From positions 1 to 63,601 of the forward strand of contig NZ_PEBK01000012.1 in the NCBI RefSeq assembly GCF_002802905.1: a stretch of DNA of 63,601 nucleotides. Reading direction: 5' to 3'. Shown here piece by piece: positions 49,063 through 59,775 of this stretch. The notes below the pieces were generated by a model that was given only the letters and a program-made list of their open reading frames with translations, was not told the origin of the DNA and searched no databases. The position numbers and the translations under genes are program-made. Positions within the stretch are counted from its first letter, which is position 1; the number at the start of each line of letters is the position of its first letter. Source of the DNA: Bifidobacterium simiarum. Its GTDB lineage: Bacteria; Actinomycetota; Actinomycetes; Actinomycetales; Bifidobacteriaceae.

Positions 49063-51849
49063 TCACTCGGCGCTGTCAACTTCACTGAGATTATCAGCCT
49101 TTTCGGACGTGCCGTCCTGCGCGGACTGCGCTTCCACCGTTTCACCATCGTTGCCCGAGGCACCCGACTCGGCACCGGACGCAACGGCTTCGGACGCGGT
49201 ATCGTCCTCATCGTCGTCCTTCTCCTCGTTGCGGGCGATGGAGATGATCTCGTCGCCCTTGTCGGGCTTGGCGAGCGTGACGCCCTGGGTGTTGCGGCCG
49301 GTGCGCTTGACCTCGGCCACGTCGGAGCGGATCACCTTGCCGGACTTCATGATGGCCATGATCTGGTCGTCCTCGGCGACGATCACGGCACCGACCAGCG
49401 AGCCGCGGCCCTCGGCCAGCTGCACGGCCTTGACGCCGTAGCCGTTGCGACCCTGCAGACGGTACTCCGAGATCGCGGTGCGCTTGGCGAAGCCCTCGTC
49501 GGTGACCACGAGCAGATCCTTGTCGCTGTCGCCCCAGACCACGTCCATGGCGAGCAGCTCGTCGCCCTCGCGGAACTTCATGCCCTGCACGCCGGCGGTC
49601 TGGCGGCCCATCGGTCGCAGCTGCTCGTCGTCGGCCCGGAACTTCAGGCTCATGCCCTTGCGGCTCACGAGGATGATGTCGTCGGTGGAGTTGCACAGCG
49701 AGGCGCCCACCACCTCGTCGGTGACGCCGTCCTCGGATTCCATGAGCCGGATGGCGATCAGGCCGCCCTGACGCGGGGAATCGTAGTCGGCCAGACGGGT
49801 CTTCTTCACCTTGCCGCTGCGCGTGGCGAGCACCAGATAGTCGGCCACCTCGTAGTTCGGGATCGACAGCACCTGCTGGATCTTCTCGTCGGGTGCGAGC
49901 TGCAGCAGGTTCGCCACATGCTGGCCCTTGGAGTCGCGCGCGCCCTCGGGGATCTCGTAGCCCTTGATGCGATACACGCGGCCCGCGTTGGTGAAGAACA
50001 GCAGCCAGTTGTGGGTGCTGGTGAGGAAGAAGTGGTCGACCACGTCGTTCTCGCGCAGCTTGGCGCCCTTGATGCCCTTGCCGCCGCGGTGCTGGGCGCG
50101 GTACTCGTCGGCCTTGGTGCGCTTGATGTACCCGGAGTGCGTGACGGTGACCACCACGTTCTCCTCGGCGATCAGGTCCTCCATGTTCATCTCGCCGCTG
50201 AACGGCAGGATCTGGGTGCGACGGTCGTCGCCGTACTTGGCGACGATCTCGTCCAGTTCGTCGCCGACGATCTTGCGCTGGCGTTCCGGCTTGGCGAGGA
50301 TGTCCTCGTAGTCGGCGATGCGGCGCATGAGCTCCTCGTGCTCGTCGAGGATCTTCTGGCGTTCCAGTGCGGCCAGTCGGCGCAGCTGCATGGCGAGGAT
50401 CGCGTCGGCCTGCACCTGGTCGACGTCCAGCAGCTCCATAAGGCCGCTGCGGGCGGCGTCCACGTCGGGGGAGCGGCGGATCAGGGCGATGACCTCGTCG
50501 ATCAGATCGAGGGCCTTGAGGTAGCCCTGCAGGATGTGGTCGCGCTCCTCGGCCTCGCGCTTGAGGTAGCGGGTGCGGCGCTCGACCACGTCGAGCTGGT
50601 GGCCGATCCAGTGGCGGATGAACGCGTCGAGCGACAGGGTGCGCGGCACGCCGTCGACCAGCGCCAGCATGTTCGCGCCGAACGTCTGCTGCAGCTGGGA
50701 GTGCTTGTACAGGTTGTTGAGCACGACCTTCGGCACGGCGTCGCGCTTGAGCACGAGCACGAGTCGCTGGCCGGTGCGGCCGGAGGTCTCGTCGCGCATG
50801 TCGGCGATGCCCTGGATCTTGCCGTCGCGCACGCCCTCGCGGATCGAGGCGACCAGACGGTCCGGGTTGACCTGATACGGCAGTTCGGTGACCACCAGGC
50901 ACATGCGGCCCTTGATCTCCTCGGTGTTCACCACGGCACGCATGGTGATCAGTCCGCGGCCGGTGCGGTACGCCTGCTCGATGCCCTTGCGGCCGAGGAT
51001 CGTGGCGCCGGTGGGGAAGTCCGGTCCCTTGATGATGCCGATCAGCGCGTTGAGCAACTCCTCGCGGCTCACGTCAGGGTGATCGAGCGCCCAGTGCACG
51101 CCGTCGGCCACCTCGCGCATGTTGTGCGGGGGAATGTTGGTGGCCATGCCGACGGCGATGCCGGCGGAGCCGTTGACCAGCAGGTTCGGGAAGCGGGCGG
51201 GCAGCACCTTCGGCTCCTGGGTCTTGCCGTCGTAGTTCGGGGCGAAGTCGACGGTGTCCTTGTCGATGTCGCGGACCATCTCCATGGCCAGCGGCGCCAT
51301 ACGGCACTCGGTGTATCGCATGGCCGCGGCCGGGTCGTCGCCGGGGGAGCCGAAGTTGCCCTGACCGTCCACGAGCAGGTAGCGCATCGACCACGGCTGG
51401 GCCATACGGACCAGGGTGTCGTAGATCGCGGAGTCGCCGTGCGGATGGTACTTACCCATCACCTCGCCGACCACGCGGGCGCACTTGCTGTAGCCGCGGT
51501 CGGGACGGTAGCCGCCGTCGTACATCGCGTAGATCACGCGGCGGTGCACGGGCTTCATGCCGTCGCGCACGTCCGGCAGGGCGCGGTCCACGATCACGCT
51601 CATGGCGTATGCCAGATACGATTCGCGCATCTCCTGCTGCAGGTCGCGCTTCTGGACGCGCTCACCGGTCATCAGGCCGTAGTCGGTGTTGTCGGCCTCC
51701 TGCGGGCTGAGCGGTTCCATGGAACCGTCAGGCACCGGCTGGCCCGGCTGAGCCTGATCTGATTGGCCCTGGCCCGGCTGATCGGGCTGGGCGCTCTCGT
51801 TGTTGGGAGTATCGTTGCCGACGCCCTCGTTGTTGTTCTCGTCTGCCAC
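49063..51849 (-). CDS. gyrA: DNA gyrase subunit A
   Basis: A 928-residue type IIA topoisomerase subunit. ATG 51847-51849 (MADENNNEG) has AAAGGAAAC upstream. Residues 1-60 are a Q/P/N-rich extension before [28 protein letters not shown]. The catalytic tyrosine is in [10 protein letters not shown]. The quinolone-resistance region reads [17 protein letters not shown] with the wild-type serine and aspartate. The C-terminal wrapping domain contains blade repeats, including the GyrA-box-like QGRNGYGVK. The C-terminal tail (about 880-928) is acidic. It forms A2B2 with GyrB, encoded just upstream, to introduce negative supercoils. Confidence 0.98.
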   Translation of the reverse strand: MADENNNEGVGNDTPNNESAQPDQPGQGQSDQAQPGQPVPDGSMEPLSPQEADNTDYGLMTGERVQKRDLQQEMRESYLAYAMSVIVDRALPDVRDGMKPVHRRVIYAMYDGGYRPDRGYSKCARVVGEVMGKYHPHGDSAIYDTLVRMAQPWSMRYLLVDGQGNFGSPGDDPAAAMRYTECRMAPLAMEMVRDIDKDTVDFAPNYDGKTQEPKVLPARFPNLLVNGSAGIAVGMATNIPPHNMREVADGVHWALDHPDVSREELLNALIGIIKGPDFPTGATILGRKGIEQAYRTGRGLITMRAVVNTEEIKGRMCLVVTELPYQVNPDRLVASIREGVRDGKIQGIADMRDETSGRTGQRLVLVLKRDAVPKVVLNNLYKHSQLQQTFGANMLALVDGVPRTLSLDAFIRHWIGHQLDVVERRTRYLKREAEERDHILQGYLKALDLIDEVIALIRRSPDVDAARSGLMELLDVDQVQADAILAMQLRRLAALERQKILDEHEELMRRIADYEDILAKPERQRKIVGDELDEIVAKYGDDRRTQILPFSGEMNMEDLIAEENVVVTVTHSGYIKRTKADEYRAQHRGGKGIKGAKLRENDVVDHFFLTSTHNWLLFFTNAGRVYRIKGYEIPEGARDSKGQHVANLLQLAPDEKIQQVLSIPNYEVADYLVLATRSGKVKKTRLADYDSPRQGGLIAIRLMESEDGVTDEVVGASLCNSTDDIILVSRKGMSLKFRADDEQLRPMGRQTAGVQGMKFREGDELLAMDVVWGDSDKDLLVVTDEGFAKRTAISEYRLQGRNGYGVKAVQLAEGRGSLVGAVIVAEDDQIMAIMKSGKVIRSDVAEVKRTGRNTQGVTLAKPDKGDEIISIARNEEKDDDEDDTASEAVASGAESGASGNDGETVEAQSAQDGTSEKADNLSEVDSAE

Positions 51850-51909
51850 TGTGTTTCCTTTAGTCGGTTATCAAGTCGTATCGCGGTAGGGGGTCTGTCC
51901 GACTACCCT

Positions 51910-51955
51910 CAGTCACGCTGAGCGCTAGGCATCAGGCGCTAGGCGTCAGGCGCTA
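51910..51955. repeat. AGGCGCTAGGCGTC short repeats at the end of gyrB
   Basis: About four overlapping copies of GCGCTAGGC(A/G)TCAG lie in the 103-bp gyrB-gyrA spacer and run into the gyrB stop codon. Confidence 0.8.
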
Positions 51956-54085
51956 GGCGTCGATCCAGCTGACGTTGCGGGCGTTGCGCTGGATGAACAG
52001 ACGTCGGGGCTCCACCTCGTCGCCCATCAGCATCGTGAACGTCTCGTCGGCGGCGGCCGCGTCCTCGATCTGCACCTGCTTGAGGATGCGGTGCTCGGGG
52101 TCCATGGTCGTCTCCCACAGCTCCTGATAGCTCATCTCGCCCAGACCCTTGTAGCGCTGGATGCCCTCGCCCTTGGGCAGCTGACGGCCGTTGGCCTTGC
52201 CCTCGGCGAGCACGCGGTCGCGCTCGGCGTCGGTGTAGACGAAGTCGTGCGGGCCCTTGGTCCACTTGAGGCGGTACAGCGGCGGCATGGCCACGTACAC
52301 GTACCCGGCGGTGATCATCGGCCGCATGTAGCGGAAGAACAGCGTGAGGTTCAGCGTGGCGATGTGCGCGCCGTCCACATCGGCATCGGCCATGATGATG
52401 ACCTTGTGGTAGCGCACCTTGTTCAGGTCGAAGTCCTCGCCGTAGCCGCCGCCGACCGCGGTGATCAGCGACTCGATGGTATCGGACTTCATCATGCGGT
52501 CGAGGCTGGCGCGCTCGGTGTTGAGGATCTTGCCCCTCAGCGGCAGGATCGCCTGGGTGATCGGGTTGCGTCCCTGGATCGCGGAGCCGCCTGCGGAATC
52601 GCCCTCGACGATGAACAGCTCGCACTCCTCCGGATTGCTCGACTGGCAGTCCTTGAGCTTGTCGGGCATGCCGGCGGATTCGAAGATCGACTTGCGGCGG
52701 GTGCTTTCGCGGGCCTTCTTGGCGGCGATGCGGGCGCGGCTCGCCTCGATGCCCTTCTGGATGATCAGCTTCGCGGAGTTCGGGTTCGCGTCGAACCAGT
52801 CGCCCAGCTTCTCGGTCATCACGCGCTGCACGAAGGTCTTGGCCTCGGAGTTACCGAGCTTGGTCTTGGTCTGGCCTTCGAACTGCGGGGTGGTGAGCTT
52901 CACCGACACCACGGCGGTCAGGCCTTCGCGCACGTCGTCGCCGGAAAGGTTCTCGTCCTTGTCCTTGAGGATGTTCTTCTCGCGGGCGTAGCGGTTGACC
53001 AGCGAGGTGAGCGCCGCACGGAAGCCCTCCTCGTGCGTGCCTCCCTCGGTGGTGGAGATCGTGTTCGCGAAGGTGTGCACCGACTCGGAGTAGGCGGTCG
53101 TCCACTGCATGGCGATCTCGGCGGAGATGCCGATCTTCAGGTCCTCGGCGGCGAAGTCGATGACCTCGTCGACCACGGGGGCGGCCTTCTTGGACTTGAC
53201 CATGTAGTCGACGTAGTCCTTGATGCCGTTCGGGTACCGGTAGGTGACGGTGCGGTGCAGCTCCTCGGTCACGTTGTCGCCGTCGCCGGCCACCTCGTCA
53301 CCGGCCTGATCGACCTCGCGCAGATCGGTGAGGGTGATCTTCAGGCCCTTGTTGAGGAACGCCATCTGCTGGAAGCGGCTGCGCAGCGTCTCGAAGTCGT
53401 AGGTGGTGGTTTCGAAGATCGCCGGATCGGCCCAGAACGTCACCGAGGTGCCGGTGTGCTCGTCGGGGCCCATCGGGGCGCCCTGAGCCAGCCGGGCCTG
53501 CGGCTTCTGGTCGATGTAGGTCTGGGTCCAGTGGAATCCCTGACGGCGCACCTCGACGTCCACACGAGTGGACAGGGCGTTGACCACGGAGATGCCCACG
53601 CCGTGCAGGCCGCCGGAGACCGCGTATCCGCCGCCGCCGAACTTGCCGCCGGCGTGCAGCTTGGTCATCACGGTCTCGACGCCGGAGATGCCCTCGCCGG
53701 GCACGATGTCGACGGGGATGCCTCGTCCGTCGTCCACCACGCGGATGCCGTTGTCGGGCAGGATCGTCACCTCGATGTGGCTGGCGTAGCCGGCGAGCGC
53801 CTCGTCGACGGAGTTGTCGACGATCTCGTACACCAGATGGTGCAGGCCGCGCGGGCCGGTGGAGCCGATGTACATGCCCGGTCGGATGCGCACGGCCTCG
53901 AGGCCTTCCAGCACCTTGAGGTCGCTGGCGTCGTAGTGCTCGGGGGCCATGGTGCCGTCGAGCTGGCCGTCCTGGAGATCCTGGGCCGGGTCCTGCGCGG
54001 CCCCTGCGGGCTTCGTACCTTTGGATTGTTCGTTGTGTGCTGCTTCTTCGTTGAGATCGGGCGAATCCTGGGTCTGGTCTGCCAC
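51953..54085 (-). CDS. gyrB: DNA gyrase subunit B
   Basis: A 710-residue subunit. I take GTG 54083-54085 as start because AAAGGA is 7 nt upstream; TTG at 54088 is a poorer option. Residues 1-50 are an extra acidic/Gln-rich region before YDASDLKVLEGLEAVRIRPGMYIG. GHKL ATPase motifs: EIVDNSVDEALAG, VVDDGRGIPVD, GLHGVGISVVNAL. The transducer domain and then the TOPRIM domain follow (LFIVEGDSAGGSAIQGRN, DADVDGAHI), and the end has RRLFIQRNA. It is transcribed with gyrA. The 365-bp region 54086-54450 upstream of it contains its promoter, not located precisely, and GATCTGCTGATTG-type short repeats. Confidence 0.98.
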   Translation of the reverse strand: MADQTQDSPDLNEEAAHNEQSKGTKPAGAAQDPAQDLQDGQLDGTMAPEHYDASDLKVLEGLEAVRIRPGMYIGSTGPRGLHHLVYEIVDNSVDEALAGYASHIEVTILPDNGIRVVDDGRGIPVDIVPGEGISGVETVMTKLHAGGKFGGGGYAVSGGLHGVGISVVNALSTRVDVEVRRQGFHWTQTYIDQKPQARLAQGAPMGPDEHTGTSVTFWADPAIFETTTYDFETLRSRFQQMAFLNKGLKITLTDLREVDQAGDEVAGDGDNVTEELHRTVTYRYPNGIKDYVDYMVKSKKAAPVVDEVIDFAAEDLKIGISAEIAMQWTTAYSESVHTFANTISTTEGGTHEEGFRAALTSLVNRYAREKNILKDKDENLSGDDVREGLTAVVSVKLTTPQFEGQTKTKLGNSEAKTFVQRVMTEKLGDWFDANPNSAKLIIQKGIEASRARIAAKKARESTRRKSIFESAGMPDKLKDCQSSNPEECELFIVEGDSAGGSAIQGRNPITQAILPLRGKILNTERASLDRMMKSDTIESLITAVGGGYGEDFDLNKVRYHKVIIMADADVDGAHIATLNLTLFFRYMRPMITAGYVYVAMPPLYRLKWTKGPHDFVYTDAERDRVLAEGKANGRQLPKGEGIQRYKGLGEMSYQELWETTMDPEHRILKQVQIEDAAAADETFTMLMGDEVEPRRLFIQRNARNVSWIDA

Positions 54086-54450
54086 CAACCTGTCCTTTCC
54101 TACTAGCCCTTACATCAGGCGGTTAGGTCGGCGCTGGCCGGTCGAATCCGAGACGCTTTCGTGGGTCTTACGCTCAAAAACGCGAAATATGGGGCTGTGC
54201 GCACGCTAACCATTCTGGGAATAGGGTACTAGGCAATAGGGACTTTATGCGCTTACAGCGGCATCTTTCGCAGTATCGACGCATAGGGGGCGATCCGGTG
54301 GGGGATTGCGGCGGGATCCGGCGGAATCGGCGTACCGACTACGTAGCGGATACGCGATACGACGATCAGCGATCCAATCAGACGATCTGCCGGTCAGCTG
54401 ATTGATCTGCTGATTGGCTGATTGATCTGCCGATCAGCCCGACCAGCCGA
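54086..54450. other. dciA-gyrB spacer, no gene seen
   Basis: The left half should hold the gyrB promoter and leader; CTAGTACCCTATTCCCAGAAT on the minus strand is AT-rich but I cannot assign boxes. The right end (54378-54450) is an array of imperfect CTGATTGATCTGC / CCGATCAG repeats. Confidence 0.5.
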
Positions 54451-54999
54451 TCAGAACCGGCCGCGGGGACGCCACTGCCCGGTGGACCGGTCGTTGCCGC
54501 CGTGCTTGAAGGTGTCGGTGCGCGGGCCGGTGACGATGATCCGGTCCAGCGGCATGCCGGGCAGACGGTCGGCGATCTTCGCCTGCAGCTGGGGGATCAT
54601 GTAGGTCAGCTGGGTGGCCCATACCGGCGATTCGGCGCGGATGGTCAGCACGCCGTTCGCGTACGAGGCGACGCGGGAGTGCCGGGCGATGTTCCGTCCC
54701 ACCACCTGATCCCAGTGACGGCCGAGCTGGGCGACCAGCAGATGGGGCCGCCAGTTACCGTTGGCGGCGAGACCGTCGAGCACGGAGCCCAGGGTGTGGG
54801 GATCCCGGCCCGGCTTGCCGAAGTTCAGCCACGCCTGTTCGGCCCGGGCCCGGCGCTTGGCGATCCCGGCCGCGCGGTTGGTGTACCGCTCGAAGACGGT
54901 AGCCTCCAGCTTGCGCGGGTCAAGCCGCAGCGTCTCGGCGATCGGCGGCGTGGGCCCCGGTCTGCGGGGCGCGGCGGCCGCGGGGGAGTGCGGGGTCAT
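54451..54999 (-). CDS. dciA: DciA-type (DUF721) replicative helicase loader/accessory protein
   Basis: A 182-residue protein; ATG 54997-54999 overlaps the recF stop codon by 4 nt (ATGA), so translation is coupled. A long upstream frame extension is only a shadow of recF. The central DUF721 domain (about 75-160) contains LGSVLDGLAANGNWRPHLLVAQLGRHWDQVVGRNIARHSRV and GVLTIRAESPVWATQLTYMIPQLQAKI. This family (Rv0004-like) is located between recF and gyrB in Actinobacteria and is now known as DciA, which helps load the DnaB helicase at the origin. The C-terminal tail is basic and Gly/Arg-rich. Confidence 0.9.
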   Translation of the reverse strand: MTPHSPAAAAPRRPGPTPPIAETLRLDPRKLEATVFERYTNRAAGIAKRRARAEQAWLNFGKPGRDPHTLGSVLDGLAANGNWRPHLLVAQLGRHWDQVVGRNIARHSRVASYANGVLTIRAESPVWATQLTYMIPQLQAKIADRLPGMPLDRIIVTGPRTDTFKHGGNDRSTGQWRPRGRF

Positions 55000-56390
55000 G
55001 CCTGGGCCTCCTGCGACTTCTGTGCCTCCTGCGCATACTGGGCCTCCTGGGCGTCCTGCGCGGCGACGATATCGGCCACGTCGATGCGATGGGCGTCGAG
55101 CCCCTGCGGCATATCGCTTTCGGCGGCCATGGTGATCAGCACCTGGCTCTGCCGGGAGGCGAAGTCCACGATCTGCCGACGGCGGGATTCGTCCAGCTGG
55201 GCGAACACGTCGTCGAGGATCAGGATCGGATCGTCGCCCCGCTCGGCCTTGATCACCTCGAACAGGGCCATCTTCATGGCCAGCGCCAGCGTCCACATCT
55301 CACCGTTCGAGGCATAGTCCCGGGCGTTCATGCCGTTGAGCCGGACGATCACGTCGTCCCGGTGGGGGCCGATGAGATTGCGGGCCTGCGCCACCTCGCC
55401 GGGGTAGATGCGCTGGAAGTGCCGGCTGATCGCCATGCGGATCTGATCGTCGGGGGAGTCCGTCACCAAGTCCGAGCAATCACCATCCCCCCGTTGTGAC
55501 TGCGGATCGTAGGCCAGTAACCCCCCTTCGCCGTCTTCGTGGCCGTCATGGTCCCCATAGGCCGTCACCTCGTCGAAGCTCGGCGCATACACCAGTTCCG
55601 CATGATGGCGCGGCCCCGCCAGCTCCCGGTAGATCCGCGCGAACGGGCCGTTGAGCATGTCGATGAAGCGCTGGCGCAGACGGGTCAGCTCCACACCGGC
55701 CTCGATGAACTGCCCGGTCCAGACCTCCAGACCGCTCAGCGCGGCCGCCATGGGGTCGTAGGCGGGCAATCCGATGTCGGTCGGGGTATCGGCGGAGGAA
55801 AGGCCCGACGAGCCGGCAGAGGTCGGAAACGAGGCCGCTGAGACGTCGGATCCCATACGGGCGTCGGATCCCACGCGCTGCTGCTGGATCTGCTTGAGCA
55901 GGGCCGCCCGCTGCCGGCCGGTCTGGTTGAAGCGTTGCAGGACGTCGTAGTAGCCGAGAATGAGCTGGGAGGCCGACTGGTTCACGAATCCGCGTCGTGC
56001 GGCCGGTTCCGCGGCGATCAGACGCTGATCCTCGGGGGCGAACACCACCGTGGGCACGCGCCCCACGACGTCGCGCATGTACAGCGACTTGCCGGAGTTG
56101 ATGCGCGCGCGATTGGCGCCGCGCACGGGGATGGAGACCTCGTAGGTGGTGACGGACCCGTCGTCGTCCACGTTCGCCCGCACGGTGGCCTTTCTGGCGC
56201 CGGCACGGACCAATGGGGCGGAGGAGCTCGTCCGGTGGCTGCCGCCGGTGGAGAGCACCTCGAGGGCCTCCACGATATTCGTCTTGCCGAGGCCGTTGGC
56301 TCCGAACAGGAGGTTCAGCCCGGGCACGAAATCGATCACCATCTGCTGCCAGGAGCGGAAGTCATCCAACGCCAGCCGAGAAACGAACAT
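54996..56390 (-). CDS. recF: DNA replication/repair protein RecF
   Basis: A 464-residue SMC-like ATPase starting MFVSRLALDDFRSWQQMVIDF. Walker A GANGLGKTNIVEAL (about 33-46), signature and Walker B near NGEMWTLALAMKMALFEVIKAERGDDPILILDDVFAQLDESRR (about 375-420). It loads RecA at gaps together with RecO/RecR. The protein is about 70-100 residues longer than typical RecF because of two low-complexity inserts at about 175-215 (GSDARMGSDVSAAS...) and about 275-325 (acidic, GDHDGHEDGEGG...), plus a Glu/Gln/Ala-rich C-terminal tail with EAQYAQEAQKSQEAQ repeats. It overlaps dciA by 4 nt. Confidence 0.96.
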   Translation of the reverse strand: MFVSRLALDDFRSWQQMVIDFVPGLNLLFGANGLGKTNIVEALEVLSTGGSHRTSSSAPLVRAGARKATVRANVDDDGSVTTYEVSIPVRGANRARINSGKSLYMRDVVGRVPTVVFAPEDQRLIAAEPAARRGFVNQSASQLILGYYDVLQRFNQTGRQRAALLKQIQQQRVGSDARMGSDVSAASFPTSAGSSGLSSADTPTDIGLPAYDPMAAALSGLEVWTGQFIEAGVELTRLRQRFIDMLNGPFARIYRELAGPRHHAELVYAPSFDEVTAYGDHDGHEDGEGGLLAYDPQSQRGDGDCSDLVTDSPDDQIRMAISRHFQRIYPGEVAQARNLIGPHRDDVIVRLNGMNARDYASNGEMWTLALAMKMALFEVIKAERGDDPILILDDVFAQLDESRRRQIVDFASRQSQVLITMAAESDMPQGLDAHRIDVADIVAAQDAQEAQYAQEAQKSQEAQA

Positions 56391-56497
56391 GGATTTTGTT
56401 ACCTTTTGCTGTCAATATCAGGCCCGAACCAACCAAACCGTTGTGAGATCGCACATCGGGATCGTCGGCCCGGGCACGGTGAAGTCGATCGATGCGA

Positions 56498-57622
56498 TCA
56501 GTCGGTGAACCGCATCGGCACCAGCAGGTACCGGTAGTCGAGCGATTCCTCGGAATCGGCCTCCTGCTGGCCGTTGAATTCCACCGCCTTGACGGCGGTG
56601 GTCATCTTCATGCGGACGAACGGTTCGGAAATGGCGGAAAGACCGTCGATCAGGTAGGCGGGATTGAAGGCGACGGTGATGTCCTCGCCGTCCATGTCGA
56701 CCGCGATCGATTCGGTGGCCTGCGATTCGTCGGCGGCGCCGGCGGACAGCACCACCTCGTCGCCGGAGAAGGCCATGCGGATCGGGGCGTTGCGCTCGGT
56801 GACTAGGGCCATGCGTCGGATCGAATCGAGCAGCAGCTGTCGGTCAAGCACGGCGTGGATCGGGTATTCGTCGGCGAACAGGCGGTCCACCGCAGGGAAT
56901 TCGCCGTCGATCAGCTGGGCGGTGGAGACGCGGCCGGCGTTCTCGAAGCCCATCAGTGCGGCCTTGTCGCTGTCGAAATCGAGGATCACGTTCTGATTGG
57001 TGTCGAGGGAACGGGCGACATCGCGCAGCAGGGATCCGCGGACCAGGGCGACGGTATCGAGATCGGGATTCTCCGGGCTCCAGGTGAAGCTGGCGCGGGA
57101 CAGACGGAAGCGATCGGTCGCGGTCATCACGACCTTGTCGCCGGTGAACGCCATCTTCACGCCGGTGAGCACGGGGCGATTCTCCTCGCGGGACACGGCG
57201 ACCGAGGCCTGAGTGATGGCGTGGGAGAAGGTGTCGGCGTCGACTTGGCCGAGCTTGGTGGGCACGATGGGGAGATCCGGGTATTCGGTTTCCGGCATCA
57301 GCTGCAGGGAGAACGAGGACTTGCCGGACGTCACGGTGAGTTTCGACCCCTCGGTGCTCAGGTAGGCCTTCTCTGCCGGCAGGGATTTGGCGATGTCCGC
57401 GAGCAGCTTGCCGAGGACGACCGCCGTTCCCGGCTCGTCCACGCCGGCCTCGATGTGGTGACGGGCCGAGACCTCGTAGTCGAATGCGGAAAGCTGAAGA
57501 GTTCCGTCGATGGCCTCCAGCTTGACTCCGGAAAGGATGGGTGTCGCCGGACGGACCGGGATCACGCGTGAGGTCCATGCCACTGCATCGGCCAGAGCCT
57601 GAGAGTTGATTTCTGCCTTCAT
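56498..57622 (-). CDS. dnaN: DNA polymerase III beta sliding clamp
   Basis: A 374-residue clamp of three similar domains: MKAEINSQALADAVAWTSRVIPVRPATPILSGVKLEAIDG (domain 1), FSHAITQASVAVSREENRPVLTGVKMAFTGDKVVMTATDRFRLS (domain 2) and VLDRQLLLDSIRRMALVTERNAPIRMAFSGDEVVLSAG (domain 3); the end YRYLLVPMRFTD includes the conserved peptide-binding pocket. Length is normal. It lies in the standard dnaA-dnaN-recF order. It starts 512 bp from the dnaA stop, with DnaA boxes between. Confidence 0.98.
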   Translation of the reverse strand: MKAEINSQALADAVAWTSRVIPVRPATPILSGVKLEAIDGTLQLSAFDYEVSARHHIEAGVDEPGTAVVLGKLLADIAKSLPAEKAYLSTEGSKLTVTSGKSSFSLQLMPETEYPDLPIVPTKLGQVDADTFSHAITQASVAVSREENRPVLTGVKMAFTGDKVVMTATDRFRLSRASFTWSPENPDLDTVALVRGSLLRDVARSLDTNQNVILDFDSDKAALMGFENAGRVSTAQLIDGEFPAVDRLFADEYPIHAVLDRQLLLDSIRRMALVTERNAPIRMAFSGDEVVLSAGAADESQATESIAVDMDGEDITVAFNPAYLIDGLSAISEPFVRMKMTTAVKAVEFNGQQEADSEESLDYRYLLVPMRFTD

Positions 57623-58134
57623 TGCTTGTTTGTTCCTTGAATCGAGTGGTTTCAGTGCATTTCCTATGCCGCTGGAAGTATTTTATCCATGGCTGATCGG
57701 CTATCCCCAAAGTTATGCGCCGTGCATGAGGGTGATGATCCTGAAACTATATAGGTAAACGAGTAGTCATAACAATAAGCGTTGTGGACATTGTGGATAA
57801 GTCCGGGGAGCGGCGGAATGTCGCGGCTCGTGCTGAATGCACCATTGTGGATAACTTTGGCATGGGATGTGGATAACTTCCCGGCTTTTCCACAGCTGCT
57901 CGAAGCCCTTGATTTTTCCCCAAAAATCGCCGGTTTATCAACGACTTACCCACGGCTTTTCCACCGAAAATCGGGTGTTATCCACGGGATTATCCCCGGA
58001 ATGTGGAAAACCATGTGGATAACTTTTCTGATTTTTGCGCACGCCTTCGGCGTGTTTCATGAGGGAAGAGGGCCGACCCGGTTTCGTAGTTTTCCACCGA
58101 AATCGGCGATCCCGGATAACCGGGACGGTCCGGA
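57623..58134. promoter_or_regulatory. oriC: oriC region, dnaA-dnaN part with DnaA boxes
   Basis: DnaA boxes (consensus TTATCCACA) are seen as TTGTGGATA at 57791-57799 and 57845-57853, TGTGGATAA at 57868-57876 and 58014-58022, and the opposite-strand TTATCCACG at 57978-57986, with weaker copies (TTGTGGACA 57782-57790, TTTCCACAG about 57887). AT-rich segments lie at 57740-57780. The dnaN promoter must be here too. Confidence 0.85.
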
Positions 58135-59775
58135 TCAGTCGGCCTTGTGCCGCTTGATCCGGCTGGTGAGCTCGTTCACGTAGTTGTACACGTCGCGCTT
58201 CTGCGCCATGCCCGACTGGATCTTCTTGTAGGCGTGCATCACCGTGGAATGGTCGCGGCCGCCGAAGATCTCGCCGATGTCCACCAGCGACAGACTGGTC
58301 ATCTCGCGGGTCATGTACATGGCGATCTGCCGCGCCAGAGCCACGTTCTTCGCGCGCCAGGGACCAACGAGATCGTCGAAGGTGAGCTGGAAATACTGCG
58401 CCACCTGGGTGATGATGTCGGTGGGCTTGATCTCCACATCAGCGGTGAAGAAGTCCTGCATGGTCTGTTCGGCCAGCATCCGGGTGACCGGCTGATCGTT
58501 CAGCGAGGCCATGGCGGTGACTCGGGTCAGAGCACCCTCAAGCTCGCGGATGTTGTCCGTCACCTGCTCGGCGATCAGATCAAGCACGTCATTGGGGATA
58601 TTCAACCCCCCTATTTCCGCCTTCATCCTCAGGATCGCGACACGGGTCTCACGGTCCGGCGGCTTGACGTCCACGGAGAGTCCGGAATCGAATCGCGAGA
58701 TCAGGCGGGCCTCGAATCCCTTGAGGTTCTTGGGGGCCACATCGGAGGCGATCACGATCTGCTTGTTGGCGTCGTGCAAGGCGTTGAACGTATGGAAGAA
58801 CTGCTCCAGCGTCGCTTCCTTGCCGCCGAGGAACTGGATGTCGTCGATCAGCAGCACATCCACCTCGCGGTAGCGGCGGTTGAACTCGGCGATCAGGCCG
58901 TTGGCCTGCGCCTCGCCCTGCAGCGACTCGATGAATTCGTTGGTGAACTCCTCGGAGTTCACGTACCTCACTTTGAGCGAGGGGTCCTCGCTCAGCGCGT
59001 AGTTGCCGATGGCGTTGAGCAGATGGGTCTTGCCCAGACCGGAGCCGCCGTAGATACACAGCGGGTTGAACGCGCGGCCCGGTGCCTCGGCCACCGCCAG
59101 TGCGACCTGGCGGGCGAAGCGGTTGGAATCGCCCGGCACGAACGTGCCGAACGTGGCGTTGCGATTGAGATGGGTCTCCTCGTCGCGGGCGACTTTCGGG
59201 CCGCCGGTGGGCACGCCCGGTACCGCGATGACCGGAGCCGGCTCGCGCTGGGCGTCGAGGATCGTGGGCTGCGTGAACTCGCCGGTGGCGGCGAATCCGT
59301 CCGACACCGGCACGTCGATCGGCAGGGTGTCCTGACTGTGCTGACTGCGGCCCGACTGCTGCGGCCGGGGTCCCTGCCCGCGTCCGCCACGGTCTCGTGA
59401 AGGGGGTTGCGTCGGGGGTTGGGATGAGGTTCGTCCCTGCGTGCGACCCTGCGCGTTCCTGCTGGGGGACGACGTCTGGGTCTGCTGCTTCGACGGCTTG
59501 TTCTGCGGTGTGATCTTGATCAGAGGAGTGAGTGGCTGACCCCCGTTTGCCAACTGGAGGGCACGCTGCACCACTTCCTTGTTCTCGATGGTGTGCCGCG
59601 TATGCTCGTTGGATGCGTTCAGCACGATCATCGAATCGAACAGGCTCTCGGCCTCGATGTCGTCCACGCAGCTGAGGTCCCGCGGACTCAGCGACTGGTC
59701 ATGACGAAGCAGGTCGCGGGCTACGGCCCAGATGCGACGTGCATCTTCGGCTGGTGATCCGGCTTCCTGAGCCAT
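58135..59775 (-). CDS. dnaA: Chromosomal replication initiator DnaA
   Basis: A 546-residue initiator; ATG 59773-59775 has AAGGAGGG upstream. Domain I about 1-85, followed by a long low-complexity linker (about 100-200: Q/T/S/R/P-rich, [17 protein letters not shown]) typical for Actinobacteria. AAA+ domain: FAPGD-like [48 protein letters not shown] (Walker A), [16 protein letters not shown] (Walker B), [22 protein letters not shown]-binding domain IV ends with [39 protein letters not shown]. It binds the DnaA boxes on both sides of its gene. Confidence 0.98.
   Translation of the reverse strand: MAQEAGSPAEDARRIWAVARDLLRHDQSLSPRDLSCVDDIEAESLFDSMIVLNASNEHTRHTIENKEVVQRALQLANGGQPLTPLIKITPQNKPSKQQTQTSSPSRNAQGRTQGRTSSQPPTQPPSRDRGGRGQGPRPQQSGRSQHSQDTLPIDVPVSDGFAATGEFTQPTILDAQREPAPVIAVPGVPTGGPKVARDEETHLNRNATFGTFVPGDSNRFARQVALAVAEAPGRAFNPLCIYGGSGLGKTHLLNAIGNYALSEDPSLKVRYVNSEEFTNEFIESLQGEAQANGLIAEFNRRYREVDVLLIDDIQFLGGKEATLEQFFHTFNALHDANKQIVIASDVAPKNLKGFEARLISRFDSGLSVDVKPPDRETRVAILRMKAEIGGLNIPNDVLDLIAEQVTDNIRELEGALTRVTAMASLNDQPVTRMLAEQTMQDFFTADVEIKPTDIITQVAQYFQLTFDDLVGPWRAKNVALARQIAMYMTREMTSLSLVDIGEIFGGRDHSTVMHAYKKIQSGMAQKRDVYNYVNELTSRIKRHKAD

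Noticed and set aside
54997-55296. Upstream extension of the dciA frame to a 281-residue protein
   Set aside because: The extra part is an out-of-frame reading of recF (Arg/Gly/Pro-rich), and ATG 54999 gives the family N-terminus with a 4-nt coupled overlap.
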